From the NCBI GenBank assembly GCA_963576735.1, contig OY755183.1:9009213-9073212 (forward strand): a DNA stretch of 64,000 bases, written 5' to 3'. Both the position numbers and the translations under genes were made by a program. Below are positions 1-10,118 of this stretch, piece by piece (positions within the stretch are counted from its first letter, which is position 1; each line of letters opens with the position of its first letter). The notes beneath the pieces are model-generated. The model worked only from the letters and a program-made list of their open reading frames with translations, was not told the origin of the DNA and did not search any database. Source of the DNA: Bedellia somnulentella (lineage: Eukaryota; Arthropoda; Insecta; Lepidoptera; Bedelliidae).

Positions 1-399
1 GCAAACTTAATAATAAAACACGGGTTCCATTACCGTATTAATTTTCTTTTTTTCTTTTTGTTGGTGTTTTTGTTGCGTTTATTTATTTGTTATGTTGTAA
101 CTTTGTAATATTAAGATACAGAAAAAGTTTATCGCGTTTATCACTTAGCACATTCGTTAAGCAGTAATCTAGTTATAGTCGTCATAGTCGTTATATATAG
201 TCTAGTTATAGTAATTATATCATTTATTGTGTCGCTTAGGTACTTGCCTGTATAAGTAAGTGTATTATTGAATAGCTATTTCGGAGCTTGTGTGAATAAT
301 TGAAACATTTATTATTTAGCTATCTAAGTTATTAGTTCGCTATAGATTTTTTTACGGTATTTATATTTTAGTTTCATAAACAAAGACTTATATCGTAGA
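1..399 (+). other. 5' leader of CR1/Daphne-like LINE
   Basis: AT-rich sequence with no long frame, directly upstream of the original ORF1 start codon at 400. It is assigned to the LINE because the 12 bases at 400-411 are duplicated at 789-800, where ORF1 resumes after a SINE insertion. The true 5' end of the element is not visible and may lie outside the window. An internal LINE promoter would be expected here, but I recognise no specific promoter element. Confidence 0.55.
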
Positions 400-800
400 A
401 TGGAATCAATACATCCGTGATAGCCCAGTGGGTAGAACACTCGGTTATCGTGCAAACGACTAGTGTTCAAATCCTGGGTCGGGCCTACACCAATTTGTCT
501 TTTCTAAAGACATATGTGTGGTTAATTTATCATGGTTGTTAACGGTGAGGGAAAACATCGTGAGGAAACCCACATGGCTGAGTTGTACTTAGTCATGTGA
601 CAGTGTATTCGTACAAAACGGCGATAGGCCTGCCCCCTATCACGTGAGTACACTGTCCATGCAAAACGTGGGTACTCTGAACACCAGGTGACAAAGTCAC
701 TTGATGTTCAGAAGTATTAGTACCTCTGCCAACCCCTTCGGGGATATTCGGCGTGAACGTTTATGTTATGTTATGTTATGTTATGTTTATGGAATCAATA
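400..800 (+). mobile_element. SINE A, full copy with 12-bp target duplication at a LINE start codon
   Basis: The SINE body is 412-788. The target-site duplication ATGGAATCAATA lies at 400-411 and 789-800. The head is tRNA-derived: a TAGCCCAGTGGG A-box-like motif near 421 and a GTTCAAATCC B-box-like motif near 464. The 3' end carries CCTCTGCCAACCCC, a CCCC-TTC-GGGG hairpin, GGCGTGAACG and a (TTATG)n tail. The duplicated bases include the LINE ORF1 start codon, so the insertion displaced ORF1 but recreated its ATG downstream. The SINE is non-autonomous and contains no gene. Confidence 0.9.
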
Positions 801-2180
801 ACAACTCGTAGGATGGCTGCTGAACAAAAGTATGAAAAACTCAAAAGAGAATTTAGTGATGCGGAGGATTTAAAAAATAGGCTTTTAGAAGAACGTGACG
901 AAAACTGTATCACTATTCGTAATTTAAAATCAAAAAATAGTACTCTCGTTGAGAAAGTGGAGTTACTTCGGCAATCTTATGATATGTGTCAATCAGAGCT
1001 GGAAAAACAACAGCTAATAATTAAATCTCATGAAGATCAGTGCGCTAAACATGAAATAGCCGTAGAGCGAATTTATATCCTTAATGAGCAGTTGGCAGAG
1101 GCACACGCTCAATTATCAGAGTTTCATAGACTTAAAGATATAAATGAAGACTCTCACGCACTTTCTTTATGCGCAGAACTTGAAGTGGAGTCAATATCTT
1201 CTTTGAATTCTATCGCGAATCAAAAATCATTAAGTCATAGGCAAATAAAGAAATATAAATTAGTTAATAAACGCATATATAGCTCAACGAAAAATCTGAT
1301 AAATATTAAAAATAGTATTAGAAACATTAATAAAACCTACAAAAAAATAAATTTAATTCAAAAAATCGATAGTTTAAATAGCCAACTAAAAAATATGATT
1401 GCTAGTCAGGAAGAGGTAAAAAAAAGGTATATGAATATAAGTAACCTAATAGAAAAAGAGACGGATTGTCATAAATTGTCTGAAAAATCTTGTAACTTTA
1501 TGTCTCCGCCGTTACAATCAGACAAAGAACAATCCATCCCTACCACTACCACCCCGGTTCGCAAAACTATAATATTTTCCGATGGTATGGGGTTACGTTT
1601 CGGAGAAATATTAAATGATCACATACATCAGACAGTAACAAACTATTGTTATACTGGTGCTCCCTTTAATTATATTATCGATAAAATTACTTTGGGTGAA
1701 TATGACGAGTATACTACAATTGTTATATTATTCGGTAGTAGTATAGGATTAAATAAAAAAATATTGAAGAAAGGCATTAGCCAGCTTTTAGAGATACAAA
1801 AGAAATATAAATGTAAGTTTATATTTTGTACCTTACCATATATATATAATTATATGAGTAAGCATAATAATGATATTCATATGTTTTGTACCTTACCATA
1901 TATATATAATTATATGAGTAAGCATAATAATGATATTCATATGTTGAATAATTTTATATTTAATATGACCAGCCGTCAAAGCGACGTTTTCTTTACTCTG
2001 GACGTGAATAAGTTCATACCTTATTCAAGACAACGATCGGGTACTATATACATACCCTTAAATAAAAAACGTACCATTGCTAAATTATTAGCATATCATA
2101 TATCGAACCCTCCCTTATTTAATATAAGGGAAAACTTACTTACAATATGTGATGGTGGAAACCATAATTTAAACTTTTAA
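789..2180 (+). CDS. LINE ORF1: coiled coil plus SGNH-like domain
   Basis: ORF1 of a non-LTR retrotransposon, expected to be the RNA-binding or chaperone partner of the ORF2 protein. I start it at ATG 789, inside the target duplication, because codons from 753 belong to the inserted SINE tail; the next Met is at 813. The product is about 463 residues. The first ~200 are rich in Lys, Glu, Leu and Gln and look like a coiled coil. After a Pro/Thr linker, a region beginning IIFSDGMGLRFGEILNDHI and containing VILFGSSIG resembles SGNH/GDSL esterase-like domains known in CR1-group ORF1 proteins. A 60-bp in-frame tandem duplication (1824-1883 and 1884-1943) repeats 20 residues. The frame ends at TAA 2178-2180, six bases past a TTTAAAC heptamer, and overlaps ORF2. 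Family placement is moderately sure; activity is unknown. Confidence 0.75.
   Translation: MESITTRRMAAEQKYEKLKREFSDAEDLKNRLLEERDENCITIRNLKSKNSTLVEKVELLRQSYDMCQSELEKQQLIIKSHEDQCAKHEIAVERIYILNEQLAEAHAQLSEFHRLKDINEDSHALSLCAELEVESISSLNSIANQKSLSHRQIKKYKLVNKRIYSSTKNLINIKNSIRNINKTYKKINLIQKIDSLNSQLKNMIASQEEVKKRYMNISNLIEKETDCHKLSEKSCNFMSPPLQSDKEQSIPTTTTPVRKTIIFSDGMGLRFGEILNDHIHQTVTNYCYTGAPFNYIIDKITLGEYDEYTTIVILFGSSIGLNKKILKKGISQLLEIQKKYKCKFIFCTLPYIYNYMSKHNNDIHMFCTLPYIYNYMSKHNNDIHMLNNFIFNMTSRQSDVFFTLDVNKFIPYSRQRSGTIYIPLNKKRTIAKLLAYHISNPPLFNIRENLLTICDGGNHNLNF
1824..1943 (+). repeat. 60-bp exact tandem duplication inside ORF1
   Basis: Two consecutive identical 60-bp units, 1824-1883 and 1884-1943, add 20 residues in frame within the SGNH-like domain. 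The units are identical as read here, so the event is recent or reflects an assembly artefact. Confidence 0.9.
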
Positions 2181-2266
2181 GTGAGACAATAGAAGAGCCT
2201 CCTGTCATCCTTAAGCCGTCACCTTCAATTAATATTAACATTGTAAACAAGGAAGGAGGTTCTTCT
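2168..2266 (+). promoter_or_regulatory. Candidate -1 ribosomal frameshift site joining ORF1 and ORF2
   Basis: TTTAAAC lies at 2168-2174 in the correct phase for ORF1 (T TTA AAC), immediately before the stop codon at 2178-2180. A -1 slip leads into the ORF2 frame, which is open from 2168. Downstream, 2191-2203 can pair with 2254-2266 (13 pairs, one G-U), and 2208-2212 can pair with 2249-2253 after a 4-base bulge. The spacer is about 16 bases, longer than the usual 5-9. ORF2 has no ATG before its endonuclease domain, which supports a fused translation mechanism. This is inferred from sequence only. Confidence 0.55.
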
Positions 2267-3880
2267 GGCAAAATATTTAAAAACCGTGCTTTACAAGGAG
2301 ACCCACAATTTAAATTAGTATTTCAAAATACTCAGGGGTTTTCTTGTAAAGAATTAGAAATTGAATTGTTTTTAGAAAGATATCAAATTGATTGTTTCTG
2401 TGTCTCAGAACACTGGCTTAAGAATTGCGAGCTCATATTTGGTTTTCAAAATTACAACTTAGCTAGTAGCTACTGCCGCAATTCTAAAGCCTGTGGTGGC
2501 TCCGCTATATTTATAAAAAATAGTATTAAATGTAAAAATCGTGAGGATATTGTAAAACTGAGCGTTGAGCAAGTCGTGGAGATATCCTGCATAGAGTTAC
2601 TAAACTACTTTATAGTAAGCGTATATCGAACCCCCTATAGTCAAAATTATGAAAGATTTGAAAGTGTAATGGAAGATGTATTAACTAAAATTTTCAAGAG
2701 TAAAAAACAATTAATTATTTGTGGAGACTTCAATATACAAATTACAAAGGCTTTTGATTGTGCGGATCATAATATTTTATTCATAAAATTGGGACATTAT
2801 GGCATCGAAGGTGACGCACTTAAATTAATAAAGTCCTACTTCTCAGATCGAATACAAAAAGTGCAAATCGATAAAATAAAATCATCTGGAACTCATGTAA
2901 AAATGGGTGTTCCACAGGGATCTATATTAGGCCCATTTTTGTTTCTAGTATATATTAATGATTTGCCGTTCATGGTCGAGAAAAGGTCTGAAATAGTATT
3001 ATTTGCTGATGATACTTCTTTAATTTTTGACGTTAAAAGGAATTCGGAAAATATTGACGATGTAAATAATGCAGTTTCCCAAATTCAAACATGGTTTGCT
3101 TCTAATAATCTTGTACTAAATGCCAAAAAAACCAAATGTATTAAATTTGCATTACCAAATGTTAAAAGTGTTGATAATGAAATTACATTAAATAATGAAA
3201 AATTACCATTTACGGATAGCGCAGTTTTCTTAGGGATACATCTGGACTCAAAGCTCCAATGGGGACCCCACATTAGCGCGCTAGCTGGCAGGCTAAGCAG
3301 TGCTGCCTATGCCGTTAGAAAGATAAGACATTTAACTGATGTACAGACCGCTCGTTTAGTTTACTATAGTTATTTTCATAGCATCATGTCTTATGGCATT
3401 TTACTCTGGGGCAGAGCTGCTGATGTTGGGTCAATATTCATTTTACAGAAAAGAGCAATAAGAGCTATTTATAATTTAGGTTCACGAGATTCCCTTAGAG
3501 AATTGTTTAAAACCATAAATATAATGACACTGCCATGTCAATATATTTATGAAAACATCATGTATGTGAGAAAAAATTTGAAAGCATTTTCCAAAAACTG
3601 TGACAGACATACTAGAAGTCTTAGAGATAATAATAAAATTTCAATTCAAAAGTACAGATTGTCAAAAATAAATACATCTTTTATGGGGTTATGTGTAAAA
3701 TTTTATAATAAAATACCTGATGACATTTTGAATCTAACAGAAAAGAAATTCAAAGTAATTATAAAACGCAGTCTTCATTTAAAAGCTTATTACAGTTTAA
3801 ATGATTATATGATAGATGAAACTGCTTGGTGTCACCAGGGCTCTATTCAGGATATTTCCAGACATACACCAATATTGTAA
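2174..3880 (+). pseudogene. LINE ORF2: endonuclease fused to reverse transcriptase by internal deletion
   Basis: Pol protein of a CR1/Daphne-like LINE, in the -1 frame relative to ORF1. An APE-type endonuclease start is visible (CFCVSEHWL, then CGGSAIFI and ICGDFNI), but at about 2741-2750 the sequence jumps directly to TKAFDCADHN of reverse transcriptase motif A. The C-terminal half of the endonuclease, the N-terminal part of the reverse transcriptase and the motif-A catalytic Asp (expected just before TKAFD) are missing. Downstream motifs remain: GVPQGSILGP, FADD at 3002-3013, and the C-terminal segment SYFHSIMSYGILLWG. The frame is kept across the deletion, so a shortened protein could still be made, but it should be catalytically dead. 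The first in-frame ATG falls only around 2675. Its closest relative in this window is the minus-strand copy at 55515-56750. Confidence 0.85.
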
Positions 3881-4075
3881 TTTGACTAAGAAAAGATGTG
3901 TGTTGCTGAGTTTCTTACGGGTTCTTCTCGCAACAATACACCTTCCGAATCCGAAGTAGAGTCAGTAGAGTAAGATTTAACTTATACGTAAGTTTGTGAC
4001 GTTCAAAAAATAGAGAACAATTCTTTTTATTTTGAAATAAATATTTTTTATCTTTATCTTTATCTTATCTTTATG
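3881..4075 (+). other. LINE 3' UTR with (ATCTTT)n tail
   Basis: Follows the ORF2 stop. It contains GAGTTTCTTACGGGTTCTTC at about 3909 and GACGTTCAAAAAAT at about 3998, both also found in reverse complement in the 3' UTR of the related copy at 51008-51212. It ends in a (TCTTTA)n-like tail near 4050-4074, typical of target-primed LINE insertions. Confidence 0.8.
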
Positions 4076-7000
4076 CTTAGTAATATCAATAGTTTTGTCA
4101 CGTCATCACATCATCACTTGTTCTCTTTTCAACAACCTGTGATGCAATGGCTGCCTGTTTATAGAATATAAGGATATTATGTAATGACATAAAATAAGTA
4201 ATATAATAATTAGTACGATTTTTTATGAGTGTAAGGCCCTTTGAGAGAAGTTTTTACTCAAGTTTGCAACCCCGAAAACCTTCTCACACAAATAATCTAG
4301 GGGACTCCGTGGCACTTCAATTAGTTCATGGATAACTGTTTGAAAGAGTTGCGTGAAAGTGATTATTAGCTGAGAATGGGTGGATTCATCATATATTCCG
4401 GCTTATACGCTGATTATCACGAGTTACTTACATCATCGCTGGAATAGCTGCAAAAAATACTTTAATAATGCATGCACGTCTTCTGAAAAAAAAAATGTGA
4501 AGGTGAATGTCGATAAGCTGTTTAAGGTTGGTCAAAATTTAGTCCAAAGGAGTCGGGTCGGTTATATACAAATATATAGGTGAAGCTAATATAAATAATT
4601 GTGTTAAAAACAAATAAACAAATCATCCTACGACATATAGATATTTTTATAGTACTATGTTTGCAAGGATAGCATTTAACATTAAAATTCAAAGCACTTT
4701 TAATACTGCTGTTATTGAATGAGTTTTTTTTATTAAATGGTCTTGTATTACTATCTGCAAAAGGTCGAAGACAAGTAAATGCTACTTGATTGTACAAAAG
4801 ACTTGATTTATAACAGATTGGAAATAATGGCGTGAGTTTAAGTGAGTAAAGGTTATTTTGCGCCTCGAAACATCAAGATAAATAAAATTCCTTATGGAGC
4901 CACTATCTTTGTATCAACAACTTGTAATATACGTTCATCCTGGTAGCAGAAATTAATGACGAGATTTTGGATAGCCTTTTAACAATATTGTAATTACTAG
5001 TAAAAGAGAGCTTGGTTTTGAAAACAGGATATATGTTTAGGATCAAACTCTGGACCGAGTTTATATTTGTTCGTTTTGTATGATAAACTTGTTTTAGTTC
5101 TGAAGAGTGAGGAAATAATTATGAGGAAACACTTATATAATATATAATAATTAATAATGCTTTGACCGAGATTTCATGTAATCATCAGATGTTTGCAAAA
5201 TACAGAAAATGTTTTCAATGGACAAAAAACTCATTTATGCTAATATCAAAACTAACATACATAAAAAAAAATTGGTATTTCAAAAAATCTATCAAATGAT
5301 AGATATATAAGAGCAAATACAAACATATTTAACTTTTTTAAATATTTGTCGTGTTCCATGTTGTGGAAACATTTCTAAAACCCGTTACTTTATATCTCAC
5401 TATTTTCTTTATATTTTTCCCCTTTTTAACAACTGAAAGCGACAAGTTTTTTTGGTCTCTATGGTGTCTTTGGAGTATGAATGTTAATATATGCAAAGTT
5501 AAAATAGTTTTTTAATCACGATAATTACAGCAGTCATTTTTTTCACATGAACATGAAATGATAAAGCAATATTTAAGCCATATAAAAATTCAAAATGGTG
5601 CTTCTTAGTTACCTTTTTCTTGTCTATTGCCATAAAATAAGAAACCAAAGGCACCTTACTTTAACGAAAATCCTGTCCAAGCTACATTAAATATTGAATA
5701 AAACTACTTGGCCGGGATGAAAGCGTCATCTAGTAATATTTACGAATAGACCGCACGAGAGCACCTCATAAACCATGGTCCTTCTACCATGTAAGCTGTC
5801 CTCATTGACCATTCACGATTGACCTTTCAACCAACATATTTATACTGTGTTTCCATTGAACTCAGAATTTCGTCCAGTTATTCAGAGTTCTAGTTACACT
5901 GGCGACAATATTGATGCAGCTTCGCAACATGCGAAATAAACTATGATAACACCGCGGTTTCACGTTAAATATAACACAAGAGCAGTCTTTGGCGTTAAGT
6001 TCCCGCTTAAATCGTTCTTAAGTGAAGTTTATAGTGAATTCGGTTGGTTTAAAGTGAGATTTAACAGATAATAAGTAGATATTGCGTTTCGTGAAGGCGT
6101 TTCTTGGCAAACAATGACGTGTGGGTGTAGCGATAACATGAAGAGCCCGCTTATGTTTGGCTTGAGATAATTGAATATAATTGAACATTTATTTTAATGG
6201 TGCTCATATTAAAATAGAAACAAAGTAAATGTTTTTGCTTTATTTCTACTTGTACGATAAAAATACAATTGTATTAATGTGATTCATTCTAAGGAATAAA
6301 ATGGCATGTATGAAAATATTGAAAATGATGGATGTAAATGAAGCTATAGTGCTTTAGCTGCTAGGTTCGTCTAAGTGGCGATCGGTAGTCTCTGCCTACC
6401 TTAAACAGTAACTAAAAGCGTGAGCGTAATGCTGATGTGTACTTAATGATTGTATGTATACAATTTTATTTCTGTATATCAGTGCATGCTTAAAACAATT
6501 CATAGTAGCTCTTAGAACAGCTTTCTTTTTTATTCACTTAAAGATATGGCGGAGCTTAACAATATGCATTATTTTAATTTAAAATACGCAGAATTGGTTT
6601 AGCGATTGTTGATATATTTTATGGGAGTCTTTTTTACAAATATTCAGTCATGGACGTCTATTGAGGAAAGTATGATGTATGCTGAAGTAGAAACATTTTT
6701 GTGGGTGAGTAAAACTGGATATTTTTCATCTCAATCCATGTATGAAAAAACATACGTTATGAGTAACATTTAAAATATAGTACAAGTATAATGTTTTGGC
6801 AAGTTTCCCCTTTGATCACAAAACAGATATTGCCTCATATCCTGCTACAGAGTTGGAGTATCACGCTGTGAGCAAAATACACGTTACGCAATATCACAAT
6901 TTGTTACACTTCTAACATTATTTACATATTTTGATACTGGTGAAGTATAATTTATTGTTGTAAAATAATATACATAGTTATACCAATTTATGGCTATATA

Positions 7001-7234
7001 TGCTATACATCTCATAATAAGCGTAGTCAGTGCTTCAGAATTAAAAAATATTCTGTCACATGTCGGAGAAGAGTGGGAAAAGGATTTAAAAACAAAGGAC
7101 GGTTGGTGATTGGTTCTACATCGCTTTATATATTTTATCGCTCAACAAACACTTAAAATGCCTAAACCCCTCAGTCTCTTACGTCACAAGCGGGAAAAAC
7201 GTAGTTTTTAAAGACAATTCATTTGGAACAAAAA
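4076..7234. other. Unrecognised AT-rich stretch
   Basis: No convincing coding frame or known repeat, apart from a degraded RTE-like 3' end at 6301-6420. The short frames at 4380-4583 and 4522-4797 lack coding character. Confidence 0.5.
6301..6420 (+). mobile_element. Degraded RTE-like LINE 3' end
   Basis: Resembles the C-terminal coding end of the RTE-like element at 45292-46049: GCATGTATGAAAA, ATGGATGTAAATGAAGC and AAGTGGCGATCGGTAGTCTC align with the ACMRRIMNVREAR and TKWRSIVSAYP codons. Many changes and stops; no function expected. Confidence 0.7.
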
Positions 7235-7591
7235 ATGATAATCTTCTGAAACCTTCACGCCGATTATCCCCGAAGGGGTTGGCAGAGGTACTCATACTTC
7301 TGAACATCACGTGACATTGTTACCTGGTGTTCAGAGTACCCACGTTTTGCTTGGATAGTGTACTCACGTGATAGGGGGCAGCCTATCGCCGTTTTTGTAG
7401 GAATACACTGTCACATGACTAAGTACATCTCAGCCATGTGGGTTCCCTCACGATGCTTTCCCTTGCCGTTGACAACCACGATAAATTAACCACACATATG
7501 TCTTTAGAAAAGACAAAGTGATGTTGGTCTGCACGATAAACGGTGTTCCACCCATTGAGCTATCACGTCGTCTATTATATGATAATCTTCT
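7235..7591 (-). mobile_element. SINE A copy with 13-bp target duplication
   Basis: Minus-strand SINE body 7248-7578, flanked by ATGATAATCTTCT at 7235-7247 and 7579-7591. The CCCCGAAGGGG hairpin and the CCTCTGCCAACCCC 3' motif lie near 7265-7290 in reverse complement. The tRNA-like head near 7540-7570 is damaged around the B box. Confidence 0.9.
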
Positions 7592-8976
7592 TTTTCTTAA
7601 TTTCAGTGGTTAAGATTGAAGTACCTTTTTCAGTAAAACAACCATAGTTTTAGAAAACCTTTATCTTTAATTTGATGTCTTATTAAACGACTGCAACCTA
7701 GATTGTTCCCTCTTTTCAATAATCATGAAATAAAAACAAACGACAACAACTACCTTTTCAATACATTTTATCTAAGGTAAATAAAATGTTTTACATTGTT
7801 GTTTTTATTTAAAGTTCCTTTATAAATGTCCAATGTAAAACAAGTCATTATTAATTTAGCATTTAAACCAAACTTATTTTTTTATAAAATATCAAAAATA
7901 GTTAAATCGTAAACAGTAATTAAATTAATAGGTCGTCTCAAATAATAACTACATAATTTAATATGTTATCATAACTGTTTTAGTTAGGTTTATTATGTAG
8001 GCTTATGAGTTAGGTTTAAGGTACTGCGATAAATTGTAATTAGTTCATACAGATTCTTATACAACTATAAGTTCTTAACGAAAATAGAATTATTTAAATA
8101 TAAGCACAGTTATCAGAAGATAGGTCATACTAATAAGAACTTTATTATAACAATAAAACACGTCGCTTTATAAATAAAAGCAATTGTAACCAACTATGAC
8201 ACAATTATTTCCACTGCTGAGACCTCGCTAGTCACTAAATTAATACTGATCGTAAATTTTACGAGACCTACACCTAATCCAGTCCTGTCATCAAGGACGT
8301 TATTCCAGCTTTGATAAACGAAACTAGATCAATTCTCGAATATTGTGTCTCTTTCGTTTCACCATCAAATGAGAAAGATGGAAATACGTACAAAGTAAGG
8401 ATTGACGAGAAGTTTCAACATGTACCCTCTCCGTGCTCTCGTTTTAGTTAAAGAGAGAATCGTAAAATTTTGTTGAATCGTCTCGAATCATAATTCTATT
8501 ACCGGAATTAGATTTGACGTCGAAATGGTCGATTCATCTTAACTGTTTCATACAATGTTATTAACGATATCAATTTACATTCCGTGCATTGCATTATTCC
8601 TCGTTTTATAGCTTTGCACTATTCTCTAACTGAAGAGCAGTAATACTCAATTGGTTAATTATCTCATATTATGACATACTCAGTTGTTCACATGTCCTAA
8701 AATAAAGAGTTAAAACTTAATTGATTGGTATCTAACTTTAATAGGAGAAGTAAAAATAATAAGTCATTATTTTACTTAAGATCTCTTTACTGATAATCAA
8801 AAGCCTCCATCGATAATTTTTAAATTACCCGTTTTTTTACCATTATACGAATAAAAAAAAAATGAGCTTAGTAGAATAACTATAATTTACTGATCTTACC
8901 TCCCAAAGGTTGTCTGGACGAGATCGCTTTTAGCAATAAGATCGCCAATTGTACTTTACTGTAAACTGTTTTATTA
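7592..8976. other. Unrecognised AT-rich stretch
   Basis: No coding frame or repeat that I recognise. Probably ancient intergenic DNA flanking the tRNA-like retroposon. Confidence 0.5.
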
Positions 8977-9389
8977 ATTTTGTACATAATTTTTGTTTGA
9001 TGTGCAATAAAGAGTATTTCGGTTATATTCTAGAATTTAATGTTTTTTGACATGAATTCCTCATGTGGGGATTATTACTCATAAATAAAAGATGTTATTA
9101 AAGGAAAGAAAAATTTCGACACTGGCGGGGTTCGAACCCGCGACCTTCGGGTATACTTCGCGCTGGATGCCAACTGACACTGTAGCTCAGTTGGCAGAGC
9201 GACGGGGGCGTATACCCGAAGGTCGCGGGTTCGAACCCCGCCAGTGTCGAAATTTTTCTTTCCTTTAATAACATCTTTTATTTATGAGTAATAATCCCCA
9301 CATGAGGAATTCATGTCAAAAAACATTAAATTCTAGAATATAACCGAAATACTCTTTATTGCACATCAAACAAAAATTATGTACAAAAT
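8977..9389. repeat. 180-bp near-perfect inverted repeat
   Basis: Arms 8977-9156 and 9210-9389 read as reverse complements, with a 53-bp spacer (9157-9209) holding the 5' half of the first tRNA-like unit. The outer 59 bp of the right arm copies host flank (8977-9035, including one target duplication), so this inverted duplication formed after the element inserted. It can form a very long hairpin. Confidence 0.88.
9176..9248 (+). tRNA. tRNA-like unit 1
   Basis: 73 nt that fold with a perfect 7-bp acceptor (GACACTG/CAGTGTC), a D arm GCTC-AGTTGGCA-GAGC, and a T arm GCGGG-TTCGAAC-CCCGC. The anticodon arm is abnormal: CGGG/CCCG closes an 8-base loop, GGCGTATA, without the usual U33. A TTTTT Pol III-type terminator lies 4 nt downstream. 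Best read as the Pol III promoter head of a retroposon, not a working tRNA. Confidence 0.6.
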
Positions 9390-9413
9390 ATGCCAACGCG
9401 CTGGATGCCAACT

Positions 9414-9486
9414 GACACTGTAGCTCAGTTGGCAGAGCGACGGGGGCGTATACCCGAAGGTCGCGGGTTCGAACCCCGCCAGTGTC
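9414..9486 (+). tRNA. tRNA-like unit 2
   Basis: Sequence identical to unit 1 over the tRNA-like fold, with the same 8-base anticodon loop and downstream TTTTT. Preceded by the conserved CGCGCTGGATGCCAACT leader. Confidence 0.6.
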
Positions 9487-9728
9487 GAAATTTTTCTTTC
9501 CTTTAATAACATCTTTTATTTATGAGTAATAATCCCCACATGAGGAATTCATGTCAAAAAACATTAAATTTTGTGATAGTTAGGCGTTTCCAACATTTGC
9601 ATTCTATCTGAAAAGGTAGACAAGTGGCCGTCCGAATTAGTTAAAATTCGGAGGTAGGAAACGCAAACACTACTTGAACGTGTAAAAAAGAAACAAAGGA
9701 TAGAGAAATTTCGCGCTGGATGCCAACT

Positions 9729-9803
9729 GACACTGTAGCTCAGTTGGCAGAGCGACACGGGGGCGTATACCCGAAGGTCGCGGGTTCGAACCCCGCCAGT
9801 GTC
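9729..9803 (+). tRNA. tRNA-like unit 3 with 2-base insertion
   Basis: 75 nt; as unit 1 but with two extra bases (CGACACGGGGG) before the anticodon stem. Acceptor, D and T arms are intact; TTTTT lies 4 nt downstream. Confidence 0.58.
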
Positions 9804-10045
9804 GAAATTTTTCTTTCCTTTAATAACATCTTTTATTTATGAGTAATAATCCCCACATGAGAAATTCATGTCAAAAAACATTAAATTATGTGATAGTTAG
9901 GCGTTTCCAACATTTGCATTCTATCTGAAAAGGTAGACAAGTGGCCGTCCGAATTAGTTAAAATTCGGAGGTAGGAAACGCAAACTCTATTTGAACGTGT
10001 AAAAAAGAAACAAAGGATAGAGAAATTTCGCGCTGGATGCCAACT

Positions 10046-10118
10046 GACACTGTAGCTCAGATGGCAGAGCGACGGGGGCGTATACCCGAAGGTCGCGGGT
10101 TCGAACCCCGCCAGTGTC
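10046..10118 (+). tRNA. tRNA-like unit 4
   Basis: 73 nt; D loop changed to AGATGGCA, otherwise like unit 1. Its tail (10119-10157) ends at the right-hand target duplication, marking the 3' terminus of the element at TTTATGAG. Confidence 0.6.

Noticed and set aside
753..788. ORF1 start at 753
   Set aside because: Those codons are SINE tail; the target duplication places the true start at 789.
4380..4797. Two short overlapping frames on opposite strands
   Set aside because: AT-rich, with no domain or codon signal and no similarity to other sequence in the window.
9176..10118. Cluster of genuine tRNA genes
   Set aside because: No unit has U33, three have an 8-base and one a longer anticodon loop, and the whole cluster lies within a target-site duplication.
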